A DNA stretch of 64,000 nucleotides from Mycolicibacterium arabiense. GTDB taxonomy: Bacteria; Actinomycetota; Actinomycetes; Mycobacteriales; Mycobacteriaceae. Positions 26,567 to 35,229 of this stretch are shown here, piece by piece. A model generated the notes under the pieces. The model did not search any database, was not told the DNA's origin, and worked only from the letters and a program-made list of their open reading frames with translations. The stretch spans positions 248,001 to 312,000 of the forward strand of contig NZ_AP022593.1 of the NCBI RefSeq assembly GCF_010731815.2, in the 5' to 3' direction. The first letter of the stretch is position 1. Each line of letters begins with the position of its first letter. The position numbers and the translations under genes were made by a program.

Positions 26567-27040
26567 TCAGGACTTGAGGACCGCCGTGCCGCCGGCCAAC
26601 TCGTCGTGCTTGCCCTGCCTGGTGGGGCTGCCACTGATCGTCACGGCGATAACGAGCATCGCCACGACTCCGAGCAGGCCGCCGACGAACGGAACGATCG
26701 GCAGCAGTGTGAACGCGTTGCGGATGGCGGATTGCTTGAGGTCGGGCTTGGCGAATCCGCCTGCGCCACGCACGTGCAGCCCGAGCACCTTCTTGCCCGG
26801 GGTCCACCCCTGGGTCACCTCGAACAGCACGAAGTAGCCGAATGCGAGCGCGCCGGTGAACAAGCCCGTGACCAGAATGCTCGACAGCGAATCGGTGGCG
26901 TAGGCGAGGAAGAATCCCACCACGCCGACTATCAGGCCATCGATGACACGCGCGAGCCACCGGGTGAACAAGCCACCCGGTTGGCCTCGCGTCGGGTCGG
27001 TACTGCCGTATGGAGCGGAGAGGGGATTACCAGCCGTCAT
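26567..27040 (-). CDS. RDD-family membrane protein
   Basis: A 157-residue membrane protein with an RDD domain: the signature ARVIDGLIVGVV (Arg and Asp) in helix 1, a second helix with LVTGLFTGALAFGYFVLF, the linker QGWTPGKKVLGL, and a C-terminal helix PIVPFVGGLLGVVAMLVI. ATG 27040 is chosen because TAGATT (27053-27048) sits 7 nt away, giving a one-base leader; the longer frame from 27049 would start inside it. Transport or ion-exchange roles are known for some relatives only. Confidence 0.82.
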   Translation of the reverse strand: MTAGNPLSAPYGSTDPTRGQPGGLFTRWLARVIDGLIVGVVGFFLAYATDSLSSILVTGLFTGALAFGYFVLFEVTQGWTPGKKVLGLHVRGAGGFAKPDLKQSAIRNAFTLLPIVPFVGGLLGVVAMLVIAVTISGSPTRQGKHDELAGGTAVLKS

Positions 27041-27047
27041 GCGGCAC

Positions 27048-27053
27048 AATCTA
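27048..27053 (-). promoter_or_regulatory. -10 box for near-leaderless RDD gene
   Basis: TAGATT on the minus strand; transcription predicted at 27041, one base before ATG 27040. Confidence 0.4.
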
Positions 27054-27076
27054 CGCCGGAAACGCGGCGCTCAGCG

Positions 27077-28117
27077 TCAGCTGCGACGCTGCTTCTTCGC
27101 CTGCTTCTTGGCCTGCTTCGCCTGCTGACGGGCGTTCTCGGCGATCTCCGCGCTGCGGTCTGCGGCCAGTTCGGCGATCAGTGCGCTGCGGTCGCGGGCA
27201 CGCTCGGCGAGTTCGACGCTCCGCTCGCGGGCGAGGGTGGCCAGCTCGGGTGCCCGCTTCTGCGCCTTCACGGCCAGCTTGTCACTGCGCTTCTGCGCCT
27301 TGGCGGCCAGCTTCTCGCCACGCTTGGAGGCGACCTCGGCGATCTCCGTGCTGCGCTTGGTCGCCACGTCGGCGAACTCGGCGCCGCGCTTGGAGGCCAC
27401 GTCGGCGAACTCGGCGCCGCGCTTGGAGGCGACCTCGGCGAGCACGGCGCCACGCTTGGACGCCACGTCGGCGAACTCAGCGCCGCGCTTGGAGGCGACC
27501 TCGGCGAACTCGGCGCCACGCTTGGAGGCGACGTCGGCGAGTTCTGCGCCGCGCTCACGGGCGACGTGCAGACCGCTCTGCAGGTTGTGGCCGACGCGGT
27601 CGACGAGTTCACTGTCGACGAGCGCGCCGTTCGACGAGCTGGGCAGCACGCCGGACACGGAGGCGGACACCTTCTTGGCGGCGCGGCGACCGCGCCAGCC
27701 CAGTGACGGCCGTCCTTCGGTGTCGACCGAGGCGATGATCAGGCCGCCGATGAGGCTGAGGTCGGCGAGGAACGCGCGACGCTCCGAAGCCATCCGCTCG
27801 GGATCGGACTCATTCCAGAATGCATGTGCACCAAGGCTTCCCGGGACCACACTGAACGCCAGTGCGGCCGAGGCGAGACGGGGGAGCTTGCCGGTGGCCA
27901 GCAGCAGTCCGGCACCGACTTGCACACCCGCGGTCACCTTGGCGACGGTCTCGGCGTTGGTGGGGACGTTCGGGCCCACCGGGTCGGGCAGCTTGGCCAG
28001 GCCCTCGAGCGTGGGCTTGGCGGCGTCGGCCGCCGGCTTGGGACTACGAAGCGACTCCACTCCGCGCGCGATGAACGTGGTGGCAAGCATGGGTCGTGCG
28101 ACGCGACGAATCAACAT
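27077..28117 (-). CDS. DoxX-family membrane protein with thirteen 11-residue helical repeats
   Basis: A 346-residue protein. Residues 1-130 are a DoxX-type membrane region (RPMLATTFIARGVESL, QVGAGLLLATGKLPRLASAALAFSVVPGSLGAHAFW). Residues 187-329 consist of thirteen consecutive 11-residue units of the pattern [SR]-K-R-G-x-E-F-A-D-V-A, which would form one long, strongly charged helix with right-handed 11/3 periodicity. The tail is Lys/Gln-rich. DoxX proteins are four-helix membrane proteins linked to thiol stress in mycobacteria. The repeat arm is far longer than the family norm and may bind DNA, membrane or cell wall. Confidence 0.85.
   Translation of the reverse strand: MLIRRVARPMLATTFIARGVESLRSPKPAADAAKPTLEGLAKLPDPVGPNVPTNAETVAKVTAGVQVGAGLLLATGKLPRLASAALAFSVVPGSLGAHAFWNESDPERMASERRAFLADLSLIGGLIIASVDTEGRPSLGWRGRRAAKKVSASVSGVLPSSSNGALVDSELVDRVGHNLQSGLHVARERGAELADVASKRGAEFAEVASKRGAEFADVASKRGAVLAEVASKRGAEFADVASKRGAEFADVATKRSTEIAEVASKRGEKLAAKAQKRSDKLAVKAQKRAPELATLARERSVELAERARDRSALIAELAADRSAEIAENARQQAKQAKKQAKKQRRS
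27329..27526 (-). repeat. 33-bp tandem repeats in the DoxX gene
   Basis: Six near-identical 33-bp units encode residues 198-263 (SKRGAEFADVA type). They differ from each other at only a few positions, so unit number is likely to vary between strains by slippage or recombination. Flanking units on both sides keep the 11-residue period but have diverged at DNA level. Confidence 0.85.
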
Positions 28118-28219
28118 GCGCCCATCATTCCCCGCCGATCATGATCACAAACACGCCGAGGCCCCCCTTCGGGGTAACTTCGCATTAGGTCCAAGTTCTG
28201 CGTAACCAAAGGAGACGGC

Positions 28220-29617
28220 GTGGCGCTCGTCGCTGGAATCGACTCGTCGACCCAGTCGTGCAAGGTCGTGGTGTGCGACGCCGATACCGGCGAGATCAGG
28301 CGGTCGGGGGCTGCCCCACACCCCGGGGGGACCGAGGTCGACCCGCACGTGTGGTGGACGGCCCTGGGAGAGGCGGCACACGCGGCCGGTGGCCTCGACG
28401 ACGTCGCCGTCGTGTCGGTGGGCGCCCAGCAGCACGGCATGGTCTGCCTCGACAAGAGCGGTCAGGTCGTTCGCCCCGCGCTGCTGTGGAACGACACCCG
28501 TTCCAGCGCCGCCGCCCGTGACCTCGTCGACGAACTCGGCGGCGCCGGACAGTGGGCGCAACGCATCGGCGTCGTCCCGGTCGCGGCCATCACGGCGGCG
28601 AAGCTGCGGTGGCTGGCCGACAACGAGCGGGATCACGCCGACGCGACGGCTGCCGTGTGCCTGCCCCACGACTGGTTGACCTGGCGGCTGTCCGGCTCCA
28701 CCGACATCGAGGACCTCCGCACCGACCGCAGCGACGCCAGCGGCACCGGGTACTTCTCCGCCGAGGACGGGTCCTACGACCTGGACCTGCTGAAGCTCGC
28801 GATGCGCGGGCGACGCCCGCTGGTGCCGGAGATCGTCGGCCCTGCCGAGGCGGCGGGGCGGACCACCACCGGTGCGGCACTGGGCGCCGGCGCCGGTGAC
28901 AACGCCGCCGCGGCACTCGGCATCGGTGCAGGCCCCGGTGATTGCGTCGTGTCGCTCGGCACGTCCGGTGTGGTCAGCGCGGTCGGTGACGCGGCGCCGC
29001 ACGACGCGAGTGGTTTGGTCGCGGGATTCGCCGACGCCACCGGGCGGCAGCTGCCGCTGGTCTGCACGCTCAACGGTGCGCCCGTGCTCGCAGCCGTCGC
29101 CAAGACGCTCGGCGTGGACTTCGACGAACTCGACCGATTGGCGCTCTCGGCGCCCGCGGGTGCCGAGGGGCTGTCCCTGGTTCCGTACTTCGACGGGGAG
29201 CGGTCGCCCAACCTGCCCGAGGCCAGCGGTGCGCTGCAGGGCATGACGACGCGAAACATGTCCTCGGCCAACGTCGCTCGCGCGGCGGTCGAGGGGTTGC
29301 TGAGTTCGATCGCATTCTGCCTCGACCAGATCGATGCCCAGGGCATCGAGGTGCGGCGGGTCATCCTCGTCGGCGGCGGCGCGCGGTCCGAGGCCGTCCG
29401 CCGGATCGCCCCGGCGATCCTGGGCAAGCCGGTGCACGTGCCGACGCCCGCCGAGTACGTCGCGCTCGGCGCTGCACGGCAGGCGGCCTGGGTGCTGTCG
29501 GAGTCCGACGAGCCGCCGTCGTGGTCGTTCGGCGTCACCGCGACCTACGAAGCGGAGCCCACCCCCGGCGTGCTCGAGCGCTATCGGGCAGCGCAACGGC
29601 TCACCCTGGGACAGTGA
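28220..29617 (+). CDS. xylB: Xylulokinase (FGGY family)
   Basis: A 465-residue FGGY carbohydrate kinase, closest in pattern to xylulokinase: [15 protein letters not shown] at the N-terminus, [11 protein letters not shown], catalytic Asp in [17 protein letters not shown], and the ATP-site block [21 protein letters not shown]. It phosphorylates D-xylulose or a related ketose. GTG start, with AAAGGAG 8 nt upstream. No xylose isomerase lies beside it. It converges with the LysR gene seven bases beyond its stop. Substrate specificity within FGGY is uncertain. Confidence 0.85.
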   Translation: MALVAGIDSSTQSCKVVVCDADTGEIRRSGAAPHPGGTEVDPHVWWTALGEAAHAAGGLDDVAVVSVGAQQHGMVCLDKSGQVVRPALLWNDTRSSAAARDLVDELGGAGQWAQRIGVVPVAAITAAKLRWLADNERDHADATAAVCLPHDWLTWRLSGSTDIEDLRTDRSDASGTGYFSAEDGSYDLDLLKLAMRGRRPLVPEIVGPAEAAGRTTTGAALGAGAGDNAAAALGIGAGPGDCVVSLGTSGVVSAVGDAAPHDASGLVAGFADATGRQLPLVCTLNGAPVLAAVAKTLGVDFDELDRLALSAPAGAEGLSLVPYFDGERSPNLPEASGALQGMTTRNMSSANVARAAVEGLLSSIAFCLDQIDAQGIEVRRVILVGGGARSEAVRRIAPAILGKPVHVPTPAEYVALGAARQAAWVLSESDEPPSWSFGVTATYEAEPTPGVLERYRAAQRLTLGQ

Positions 29618-29624
29618 GACTCGG

Positions 29625-30572
29625 TCAGCGACGTGCCTGCGGCCGGGGCCACGCAGGCTGAGGCAGATCGTCGGCGCCCGGGCGCAGCCGATCGACGACG
29701 GCTCGCAGCGGCGGCCACGTAGACCGGCCGGCCCGGGTGACCGCATAGGCGGTGAGCACGACCGTCGGGTCGGTGAGCCGCAGCACCTTCACGCCGTCGC
29801 TGGTCGGCCTGTCCCGTGGAAGCAGGCCGACGCCGTATCCGGCGACGATCAGTTCTTCGACGAGATCGAGACTGTCGATCTGGTGCGCGATGCGTGGCGT
29901 GAATCCGGCCATCGCGCCGAGCGTGCGCACGGCGTCCTCGTCAGCGGTGTTGCGGGAGTTCACGATCCACGTCCGGTCGGCATAGCTCGCGAGGTCGACG
30001 GGCCCCTCCGGCTCGTCGGTGGGAACGCCGAGACCCCACGCCGTCGACCACAGCGCGACGGCCTCGAGCACCGGGTTCAGCGACGCCGGCGCGAGGTTGT
30101 AGTCGTAGGTCAACGCGAGGTCGAGGTCGTCGTCGACGAGCATCGCGAACGCCTCGATCGGCTCGTACTCCGAGATCACCACGTCGATCGCGGGGTGGCG
30201 CCTGGTGAGTTCGGTGAGGATCGGCAGCAGCGACACCCGAATCCCGGTGGCGAAGCCGCCGACCCGCAGCGTCCCCGCCGGGTCGGCATCCGGATCGAGG
30301 TCCAGTCGCGCGGCATCGACTGCGGCGAGGATCTCGACCGCGTGGTCGGCGAGCCGTCGCCCGGCCGGGGTCAACCGCACCCGTCGCCCGTCCGGCTCGA
30401 TCAGACGCGTGCCGGTCTCCCTGGCGAGCGCGGCGATCTGCGCGGAGACGGTCGAGGTGGTCAGATGGTGGCTCTCGGCCACCGCGCGCATGGACCCGAG
30501 CCGCGACAGAGCCAGCAGGAGCTGGAGTCGGCGGGTGTCCACGTGCCCATTCTGTGCCATTGCGTTCGGCAT
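29625..30572 (-). CDS. LysR-family transcriptional regulator
   Basis: A 315-residue LysR regulator. The winged helix-turn-helix is at residues 11-70 (RRLQLLLALSRLGSMRAVAESHHLTTSTVSAQIAALARE in outline) and the LysR substrate-binding domain follows from residue 100 (LRVGGFATGIRVSLLP, FAMLVDDDLDLAL, LIVAGYGVGLLPRD). The start at 30572 has GGGAG 8 nt upstream; 30560 is also possible. It is divergent from the thioesterase and convergent with xylB; the thioesterase is the likelier target. The inducer is unknown. Confidence 0.85.
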   Translation of the reverse strand: MPNAMAQNGHVDTRRLQLLLALSRLGSMRAVAESHHLTTSTVSAQIAALARETGTRLIEPDGRRVRLTPAGRRLADHAVEILAAVDAARLDLDPDADPAGTLRVGGFATGIRVSLLPILTELTRRHPAIDVVISEYEPIEAFAMLVDDDLDLALTYDYNLAPASLNPVLEAVALWSTAWGLGVPTDEPEGPVDLASYADRTWIVNSRNTADEDAVRTLGAMAGFTPRIAHQIDSLDLVEELIVAGYGVGLLPRDRPTSDGVKVLRLTDPTVVLTAYAVTRAGRSTWPPLRAVVDRLRPGADDLPQPAWPRPQARR

Positions 30573-30625
30573 GCCGCCGTCTCCCGAAGACCGGTGCCGG
30601 AACACGCCTGTGCGACGATGCCGAG

Positions 30626-31438
30626 ATGACCGCTCGCCCGGCCCACTTCGTGAAGACCTCCGACGACGTCTTCGAACCGACGCAGTTCGCGCAGAGCCAC
30701 TGGGGCGCCGACCATCTGAACGGGCCTGCCCTGGTCGGCCTCGCGGCGTCGGTCCTCGACGAGCGCTACGGGCTGCCGGACTTCACCCCGGCCCGGCTGA
30801 CCGTCGACCTCTTCAAGGCGGGCAGGGGAGTGCCGACCACCGCGGTCACCCGCCTCATCCGCGAGGGACGTCGGGTCCGCAACGTCGAGTGCGAGCTGAT
30901 CCAGGGTGGCAGCACGATCGTGCGCGCGGTGCTGGTGCAGTACCGCAAGTCCGAGGCCCCGCGGGGTGAGGAGTGGTCGCCGACGGCTCGTTTCACGCCG
31001 CCCGCCGACGTCGACGACACCCAGCACATCTACGTCGGTTGCGACGAAGCCGGGTGGACGGGGGCGATCGCCGATCACCAGAACGCCGCTCGCAAACGCT
31101 GCATGAACCGTTCCATCGACGCCGTGGAGGGCAGGACGAACAGCCCACTCGCCAACGCCGCGATGGCGGCCGAGGGAACCAGCCTGGTGACCAACCTCGG
31201 CAGCGCAGGTGTCGGCTACATCAACGGCGACCTGACGGTGGCGCTGTCCCGGTTGCCCGACGATCAGTGGATCGGCGTCCAGGCCGACTCGCACTGGGTG
31301 TCCGACGGCATCAGCGTCGGGACCGCGACGCTGTTCGACGCCCGCGGACCCTTCGGGACCGGCATGGTGACCGCGGTCGGCAACCCGGCGGCGCAGATCG
31401 ACTTCTCCGCCGACCCGTTTCCCGAGCGCACGCGCTGA
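30626..31438 (+). CDS. Acyl-CoA thioesterase-like (hotdog) protein
   Basis: A 270-residue protein of the actinobacterial thioesterase-family type (TesB/acyl-CoA thioesterase-like double hotdog). Visible: SHWGADHLNGPALVGLAASVL, LTVDLFKAGRGVP, the strand RNVECELIQGGSTIVRAVLVQYR, and a C-terminal hotdog with SHWVSDGISVGTATLFD. The ATG has only a poor Shine-Dalgarno, and a degenerate -10 (GACGAT, 30614-30619) sits at the leaderless distance. It probably hydrolyses an acyl-CoA; chain length is unpredictable. Confidence 0.72.
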   Translation: MTARPAHFVKTSDDVFEPTQFAQSHWGADHLNGPALVGLAASVLDERYGLPDFTPARLTVDLFKAGRGVPTTAVTRLIREGRRVRNVECELIQGGSTIVRAVLVQYRKSEAPRGEEWSPTARFTPPADVDDTQHIYVGCDEAGWTGAIADHQNAARKRCMNRSIDAVEGRTNSPLANAAMAAEGTSLVTNLGSAGVGYINGDLTVALSRLPDDQWIGVQADSHWVSDGISVGTATLFDARGPFGTGMVTAVGNPAAQIDFSADPFPERTR

Positions 31439-31470
31439 CCGAGTCGCTGTTTCTGGTTAGTCCCTGCACG

Positions 31471-31476
31471 TAGGGT
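31471..31476 (+). promoter_or_regulatory. -10 box for near-leaderless start at 31484
   Basis: TAGGGT predicts transcription at 31483, one base before GTG 31484. Confidence 0.45.
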
Positions 31477-31483
31477 TGGCGCC

Positions 31484-32953
31484 GTGGACCTGCTGCTCGG
31501 CATCGACATGGGGACGGGAAGCACCAAGGGCGTGCTCGTCGACGCCGCCGGCACGGTGATCGCCTCCGAGACCGTCGCGCACGCCGTGAACCTGCCCCGC
31601 CCCGGCTGGGCCGAGGTCGACGCCGAGGGACTGTGGTGGCGCGAGGTCTGCGAGATCGCGGCCAGGCTCACCGCCCAGATGCCCACCGGGGGCGTCCTGG
31701 CGGCGATGTGCGTCAGCGGGGTGGGTCCGTGTCTGGTGCTGTGCGACGCCGATCTGCGACCGCTCCGGCCCGCCATCCTCTACGGGATCGACACCAGGGC
31801 GACGGCCGAGATCGCTTCGCTGACCCAGGAATTCGGGGAGGACGCGATCCTGGACCGGGCGGGCACGCTGCTGTCCAGTCAGGCGGTGGGACCGAAGCTG
31901 GAGTGGGTGTACCGGCACGAGCCCGAGGTGTTCGCCGGCGCCGCAGGCTGGTACGGCTCGAACTCCTACATCGCGGCCAAGCTCACCGGTGAATACGTGA
32001 TGGATCACCACACCGCCAGCCAGTGCGATCCGCTGTATGCCACGCGCGACTTCGAGTGGAACCAGCCGTGGGCCCGACGCATCTGCAGGGACCTGCCGCT
32101 GCCGAGGTTGGTCTGGCCCAGCGAGGTCGTGGGGACGGTACACGCGGAAGCCGCTGCGGCAACCGGTGTTCCGGTGGGCACGCCGGTGGTGGCGGGTACC
32201 GTCGACGCGTACTCCGAGGCCTTCTCGGTAGGCGTCCGGCACCCCGGTGATCAGATGCTGATGTACGGCTCGACGATGTTCCTGGTGCAGATCATCGACG
32301 CCTATCACAGCGACCCGACGCTGTGGACCACCGCGGGCATCGAGCACGGCAGCCTCGCGCTGGCCGCGGGCACGTCGACGGCGGGCAGCCTGATCGGTTG
32401 GTTGCAGACGGTCACCGGCGGTGCGCCGTTCGACGAACTGATGGCCGAGGCCTCCCGGGTCCCGCCGGGCAGCGAGGGCCTCCTCGTCCTGCCGTACTTC
32501 GCGGGTGAGCGCACCCCGGTGTTCGATCCCCAGGCCCGTGGCGTGCTGGCCGGGTTGACGCTGCGACACGGCCGAGGGCATCTGTTCCGGGCTGCCTACG
32601 AGGGCATTTCGTTCGGCATCCGGCAGATCCTCGAGCGCTTCGACGACGCGCACACCGGCACCAGGACCGTGGCGGTGGGCGGGGGACTGCGCAGCCCGGT
32701 GTGGGCGCAAGCGGTCAGCGACATCACCGGCCGTGTCCAGGAGGTGCCCGAACAGGCGATCGGCGCCAGCTACGGTGACGCGCTGCTCGCGGCCATCGGG
32801 GTCGGTCTCGTTCCGCCCGAGACGGATTGGACGAAGATCGAGCGCGAGATCAAGCCCAATCCCGAAACGCGGGCTCTGTACGACGACCTGTACGCGACCT
32901 GGTGCGAACTGTATCCGGCGACCAAGGAGCAGGTGCACCGGCTCAGCCGGTGA
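31484..32953 (+). CDS. FGGY-family carbohydrate kinase
   Basis: A 489-residue FGGY kinase: ATP-binding GIDMGTGSTKGVLVD, catalytic Asp in YGIDTRA, the central FYGSTMF-like block LMYGSTMFLVQI, and C-terminal VAVGGGLRSPVWAQAVSDI. It resembles xylulose/ribulose-type kinases but differs from the neighbouring xylB. It lies back-to-back with the SorC regulator and the tetritol operon, so a tetrulose or pentulose is a reasonable substrate. The end overlaps the SorC gene by 11 nt. Confidence 0.8.
   Translation: MDLLLGIDMGTGSTKGVLVDAAGTVIASETVAHAVNLPRPGWAEVDAEGLWWREVCEIAARLTAQMPTGGVLAAMCVSGVGPCLVLCDADLRPLRPAILYGIDTRATAEIASLTQEFGEDAILDRAGTLLSSQAVGPKLEWVYRHEPEVFAGAAGWYGSNSYIAAKLTGEYVMDHHTASQCDPLYATRDFEWNQPWARRICRDLPLPRLVWPSEVVGTVHAEAAAATGVPVGTPVVAGTVDAYSEAFSVGVRHPGDQMLMYGSTMFLVQIIDAYHSDPTLWTTAGIEHGSLALAAGTSTAGSLIGWLQTVTGGAPFDELMAEASRVPPGSEGLLVLPYFAGERTPVFDPQARGVLAGLTLRHGRGHLFRAAYEGISFGIRQILERFDDAHTGTRTVAVGGGLRSPVWAQAVSDITGRVQEVPEQAIGASYGDALLAAIGVGLVPPETDWTKIEREIKPNPETRALYDDLYATWCELYPATKEQVHRLSR
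32936..32952. terminator. Stem-loop shared by two convergent stop codons
   Basis: CACCGGC-TCA-GCCGGTG, a perfect 7-bp stem with a 3-nt loop. The FGGY kinase stop and the SorC stop both fall within or next to it. There is no T-run. It may act as a compact bidirectional terminator. Confidence 0.4.
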
Positions 32954-33992
32954 CCTCGGCGTTGGAAGCGGCTTCCAGCAACGCCTCGGCAGTGGCTGGA
33001 TCGGTGACCAACCGGTTGAAGTGTCCGCCGCGCGCCCCGGCGGTAATCGAGTCGAGCTTGTCCCGGCCCACCGCAACGGCGATGGTCACCGGAATGTGGT
33101 GCAGCGCCTTCAATTCCAGCGCGATGAGCCGGTCGCTGCCGTCGAAGTCGACCTCGTCGCCCGCGCGGTCGTAAAAGCGTGAGCAGACGTCGCCGACAGC
33201 CGCCCGCAGCGACGTCGAGCCCGTCGGTACGAATCGCGGGATGTCCGAACGGGTGAGCGGCGGTGCGCCGACGCCCATCAGTGCGCATCGCGCGGTCGGC
33301 CACTGGTGCAGCACGCGTTGGATGCTGGGGTCGTTCCGAAGCGACTGGTACAGCTCGGGCCCCGGCAGTGCCGGCGCGAAGAGGTAATTGGCTCGCCCCC
33401 CAACGCGATTGGCCACCAGGCGGGTGATCTCGTTGGTCTGATACCACTCCTCGGGCTGATCGTTGCCACCCACGGTGGGCGCTATCACCACCCCGGGTAG
33501 CGGGGTCAGATCGTGTTGCGCCAGCTCGTAGACGGTGCGTCCGGAACTGACCAGTAGGACGTCGCCGGGCAGCAGGCCGGCCTCACTGAGGGCCCGGCCC
33601 GTCGCTGGTGCCAGTGCCCGGCCCATCACGTCGACGATGCCGCGACCGGGGCCGGGGGCGGGCAGGGGGGCGCAGAGGTAGACCCGCTCGAGGCCGAGGG
33701 CACGCGCGAGACGGTCGGCGAGGTCACCCGGGCGGGCTTCGGCGGGTGGGACCACCTCGATGCGCACGATGCCCTGACGCTTCGCTTCGGCCAGAAGTCG
33801 GCTGACGGTCGCGCGGCTGGTGCCCAGACGCTCGGCCACCTCGGCCTGGGTCGCGTCGTCCTCGTAGTACAGCCGTGCCGCCGTGTACAGCAGCGATGCC
33901 GAGAAGTGACTGCTCTCCGCCGGGGTGTGCCCGTCGGGCACGGCACCGTCCACCGCTGCAGTAGCGGGGTGCGTCTGAGCCGGACGTGGCAT
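32943..33992 (-). CDS. SorC/DeoR-type sugar-responsive regulator of the tetritol operon
   Basis: A 349-residue SorC-family regulator. The N-terminal helix-turn-helix reads YYEDDATQAEVAERLGTSRATVSRLLAEAKRQGIV (residues about 42-76 in outline). The sugar-phosphate-binding domain has LLVSSGRTVYELA, PTVGGNDQPEEWYQTNE, and GVGAPPLTRSD. ATG 33992 is chosen; CATACT (34004-33999) sits 6 nt before it, the leaderless spacing. It is divergent from eltD, and two inverted repeats lie in the shared 131-bp gap. It probably senses a tetrulose phosphate. Confidence 0.85.
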   Translation of the reverse strand: MPRPAQTHPATAAVDGAVPDGHTPAESSHFSASLLYTAARLYYEDDATQAEVAERLGTSRATVSRLLAEAKRQGIVRIEVVPPAEARPGDLADRLARALGLERVYLCAPLPAPGPGRGIVDVMGRALAPATGRALSEAGLLPGDVLLVSSGRTVYELAQHDLTPLPGVVIAPTVGGNDQPEEWYQTNEITRLVANRVGGRANYLFAPALPGPELYQSLRNDPSIQRVLHQWPTARCALMGVGAPPLTRSDIPRFVPTGSTSLRAAVGDVCSRFYDRAGDEVDFDGSDRLIALELKALHHIPVTIAVAVGRDKLDSITAGARGGHFNRLVTDPATAEALLEAASNAEVTG

Positions 33993-34021
33993 GCGACGAG
34001 TATGGCATCGAACCACATTCT

Positions 34022-34033
34022 GAACATCTGTTC
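34022..34033. promoter_or_regulatory. Operator-like palindrome 1 (SorC)
   Basis: GAACATCTGTTC, perfect 5-bp arms (GAACA/TGTTC). It lies 18 nt beyond the SorC -10 box and upstream of the eltD promoter. Confidence 0.55.
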
Positions 34034-34049
34034 TGCACGAGATCTTGCT

Positions 34050-34061
34050 GAACATCGGTTC
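34050..34061. promoter_or_regulatory. Operator-like palindrome 2 (SorC)
   Basis: GAACATCGGTTC, arms GAAC/GTTC, 28 bp centre-to-centre from palindrome 1, with the surrounding CTGAACATC-GTTCTG shared by both. It directly abuts the -35 of the eltD promoter, so binding would repress. Confidence 0.55.
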
Positions 34062-34091
34062 TGGACAAATGTGCACGCGCCTGGATAGTGT
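34062..34091 (+). promoter_or_regulatory. Promoter of the tetritol operon
   Basis: -35 TGGACA (34062-34067), 18-bp spacer, -10 TAGTGT (34086-34091); transcription start predicted near 34098, 26 nt before the eltD ATG. Confidence 0.6.
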
Positions 34092-34123
34092 GAGCCCGAC
34101 CACACGTGCGAAGGAGTGCATTG

Positions 34124-35212
34124 ATGAGTGACCAGATCCCCGAGAAGATGCAGGCCGTCATCTGTCACGGCCCGCACGACTACCGACTCGAGGAGGTCGC
34201 CGTCCCCCAGCGCAAGCCGGGGGAGGCGCTCATCAAGGTCGAGGCCGTGGGCATCTGTGCCAGCGACCTGAAGTGCTACCACGGCGCCGCCAAGTTCTGG
34301 GGCGACGAGAACCGCCCCGCCTGGGCCGAGACCATGGTGATCCCCGGACACGAATTCGTCGGCCGGGTAGTCGAACTCGACGACGAGGCGGCGTCCCGGT
34401 GGGGGATCGCGGTCGGTGACCGCGTCACGTCCGAGCAGATCGTGCCGTGCTGGGAGTGCCGCTTCTGCAAGCGCGGCCAGTACCACATGTGCCAGCCGCA
34501 CGACCTCTATGGATTCAAGCGCCGCACGCCCGGGGCGATGGCCTCGTACATGACCTACCCGGTGGAGGCGTTGGTGCACAAGATCTCCGGCGACATGCCG
34601 CCCGCGCACGCCGCGTTCGTCGAGCCGCTGTCATGCTCGCTGCACGCCGTGGAACGCGCACAGATCACCTTCGAGGACACCGTGGTGGTGGCGGGCTGCG
34701 GGCCCATCGGCCTAGGCATGATCGCCGGTGCCAAGTCCAAGAACCCCATTCGCGTCATCGCGCTCGACATGGCGCCCGAGAAGCTGGAACTCGCGAAGCT
34801 GTGCGGGGCCGACGTCACGATCAACATCGCCGAGGAGGACGTCGACGCCATCGTCAAGGGCATGACCGACGGCTACGGCGCCGACGTGTACCTCGAGGGC
34901 ACCGGCCATCCGTCGGCCGTCCCGCAGGGGCTCAACGCATTGCGCAAGCTCGGCCGCTACGTCGAGTACGGGGTGTTCGGCAGCGACGTCACCGTCGACT
35001 GGAGCATCATCAGCGACGACAAGGAACTCGACGTCCTCGGCGCTCACCTGGGCCCTTACTGCTGGCCCGCAGCGATCAAGATGATCGAATCCGGTGTGCT
35101 GCCGATGGATCGGATCTGCACGCATCAACTGCCCCTCGCCGACTTCCAGAAGGGCCTGGACCTCGTGGCCAGCGGCAAGGAATCGGTCAAGGTCTCCTTG
35201 ATCCCGGCGTGA
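34124..35212 (+). CDS. eltD: Zinc-dependent polyol dehydrogenase, erythritol/L-threitol type
   Basis: A 362-residue medium-chain zinc alcohol dehydrogenase. The catalytic zinc ligands are Cys45 (CASDLKCYHG), His76 and Glu77 (PGHEF). The structural zinc uses Cys109, 112, 115 and 123. The NAD-binding glycine motif GCGPIGLG is at 191-198. GAAGGAG (34111-34117) fixes ATG 34124. It is first in an eight-gene operon whose order matches the published M. smegmatis tetritol-utilisation cluster, so oxidation of erythritol and L-threitol to erythrulose is the favoured reaction. Other polyols are not excluded. Confidence 0.75.
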   Translation: MSDQIPEKMQAVICHGPHDYRLEEVAVPQRKPGEALIKVEAVGICASDLKCYHGAAKFWGDENRPAWAETMVIPGHEFVGRVVELDDEAASRWGIAVGDRVTSEQIVPCWECRFCKRGQYHMCQPHDLYGFKRRTPGAMASYMTYPVEALVHKISGDMPPAHAAFVEPLSCSLHAVERAQITFEDTVVVAGCGPIGLGMIAGAKSKNPIRVIALDMAPEKLELAKLCGADVTINIAEEDVDAIVKGMTDGYGADVYLEGTGHPSAVPQGLNALRKLGRYVEYGVFGSDVTVDWSIISDDKELDVLGAHLGPYCWPAAIKMIESGVLPMDRICTHQLPLADFQKGLDLVASGKESVKVSLIPA

Positions 35213-35229
35213 GCGAAGGATTGAATCGA

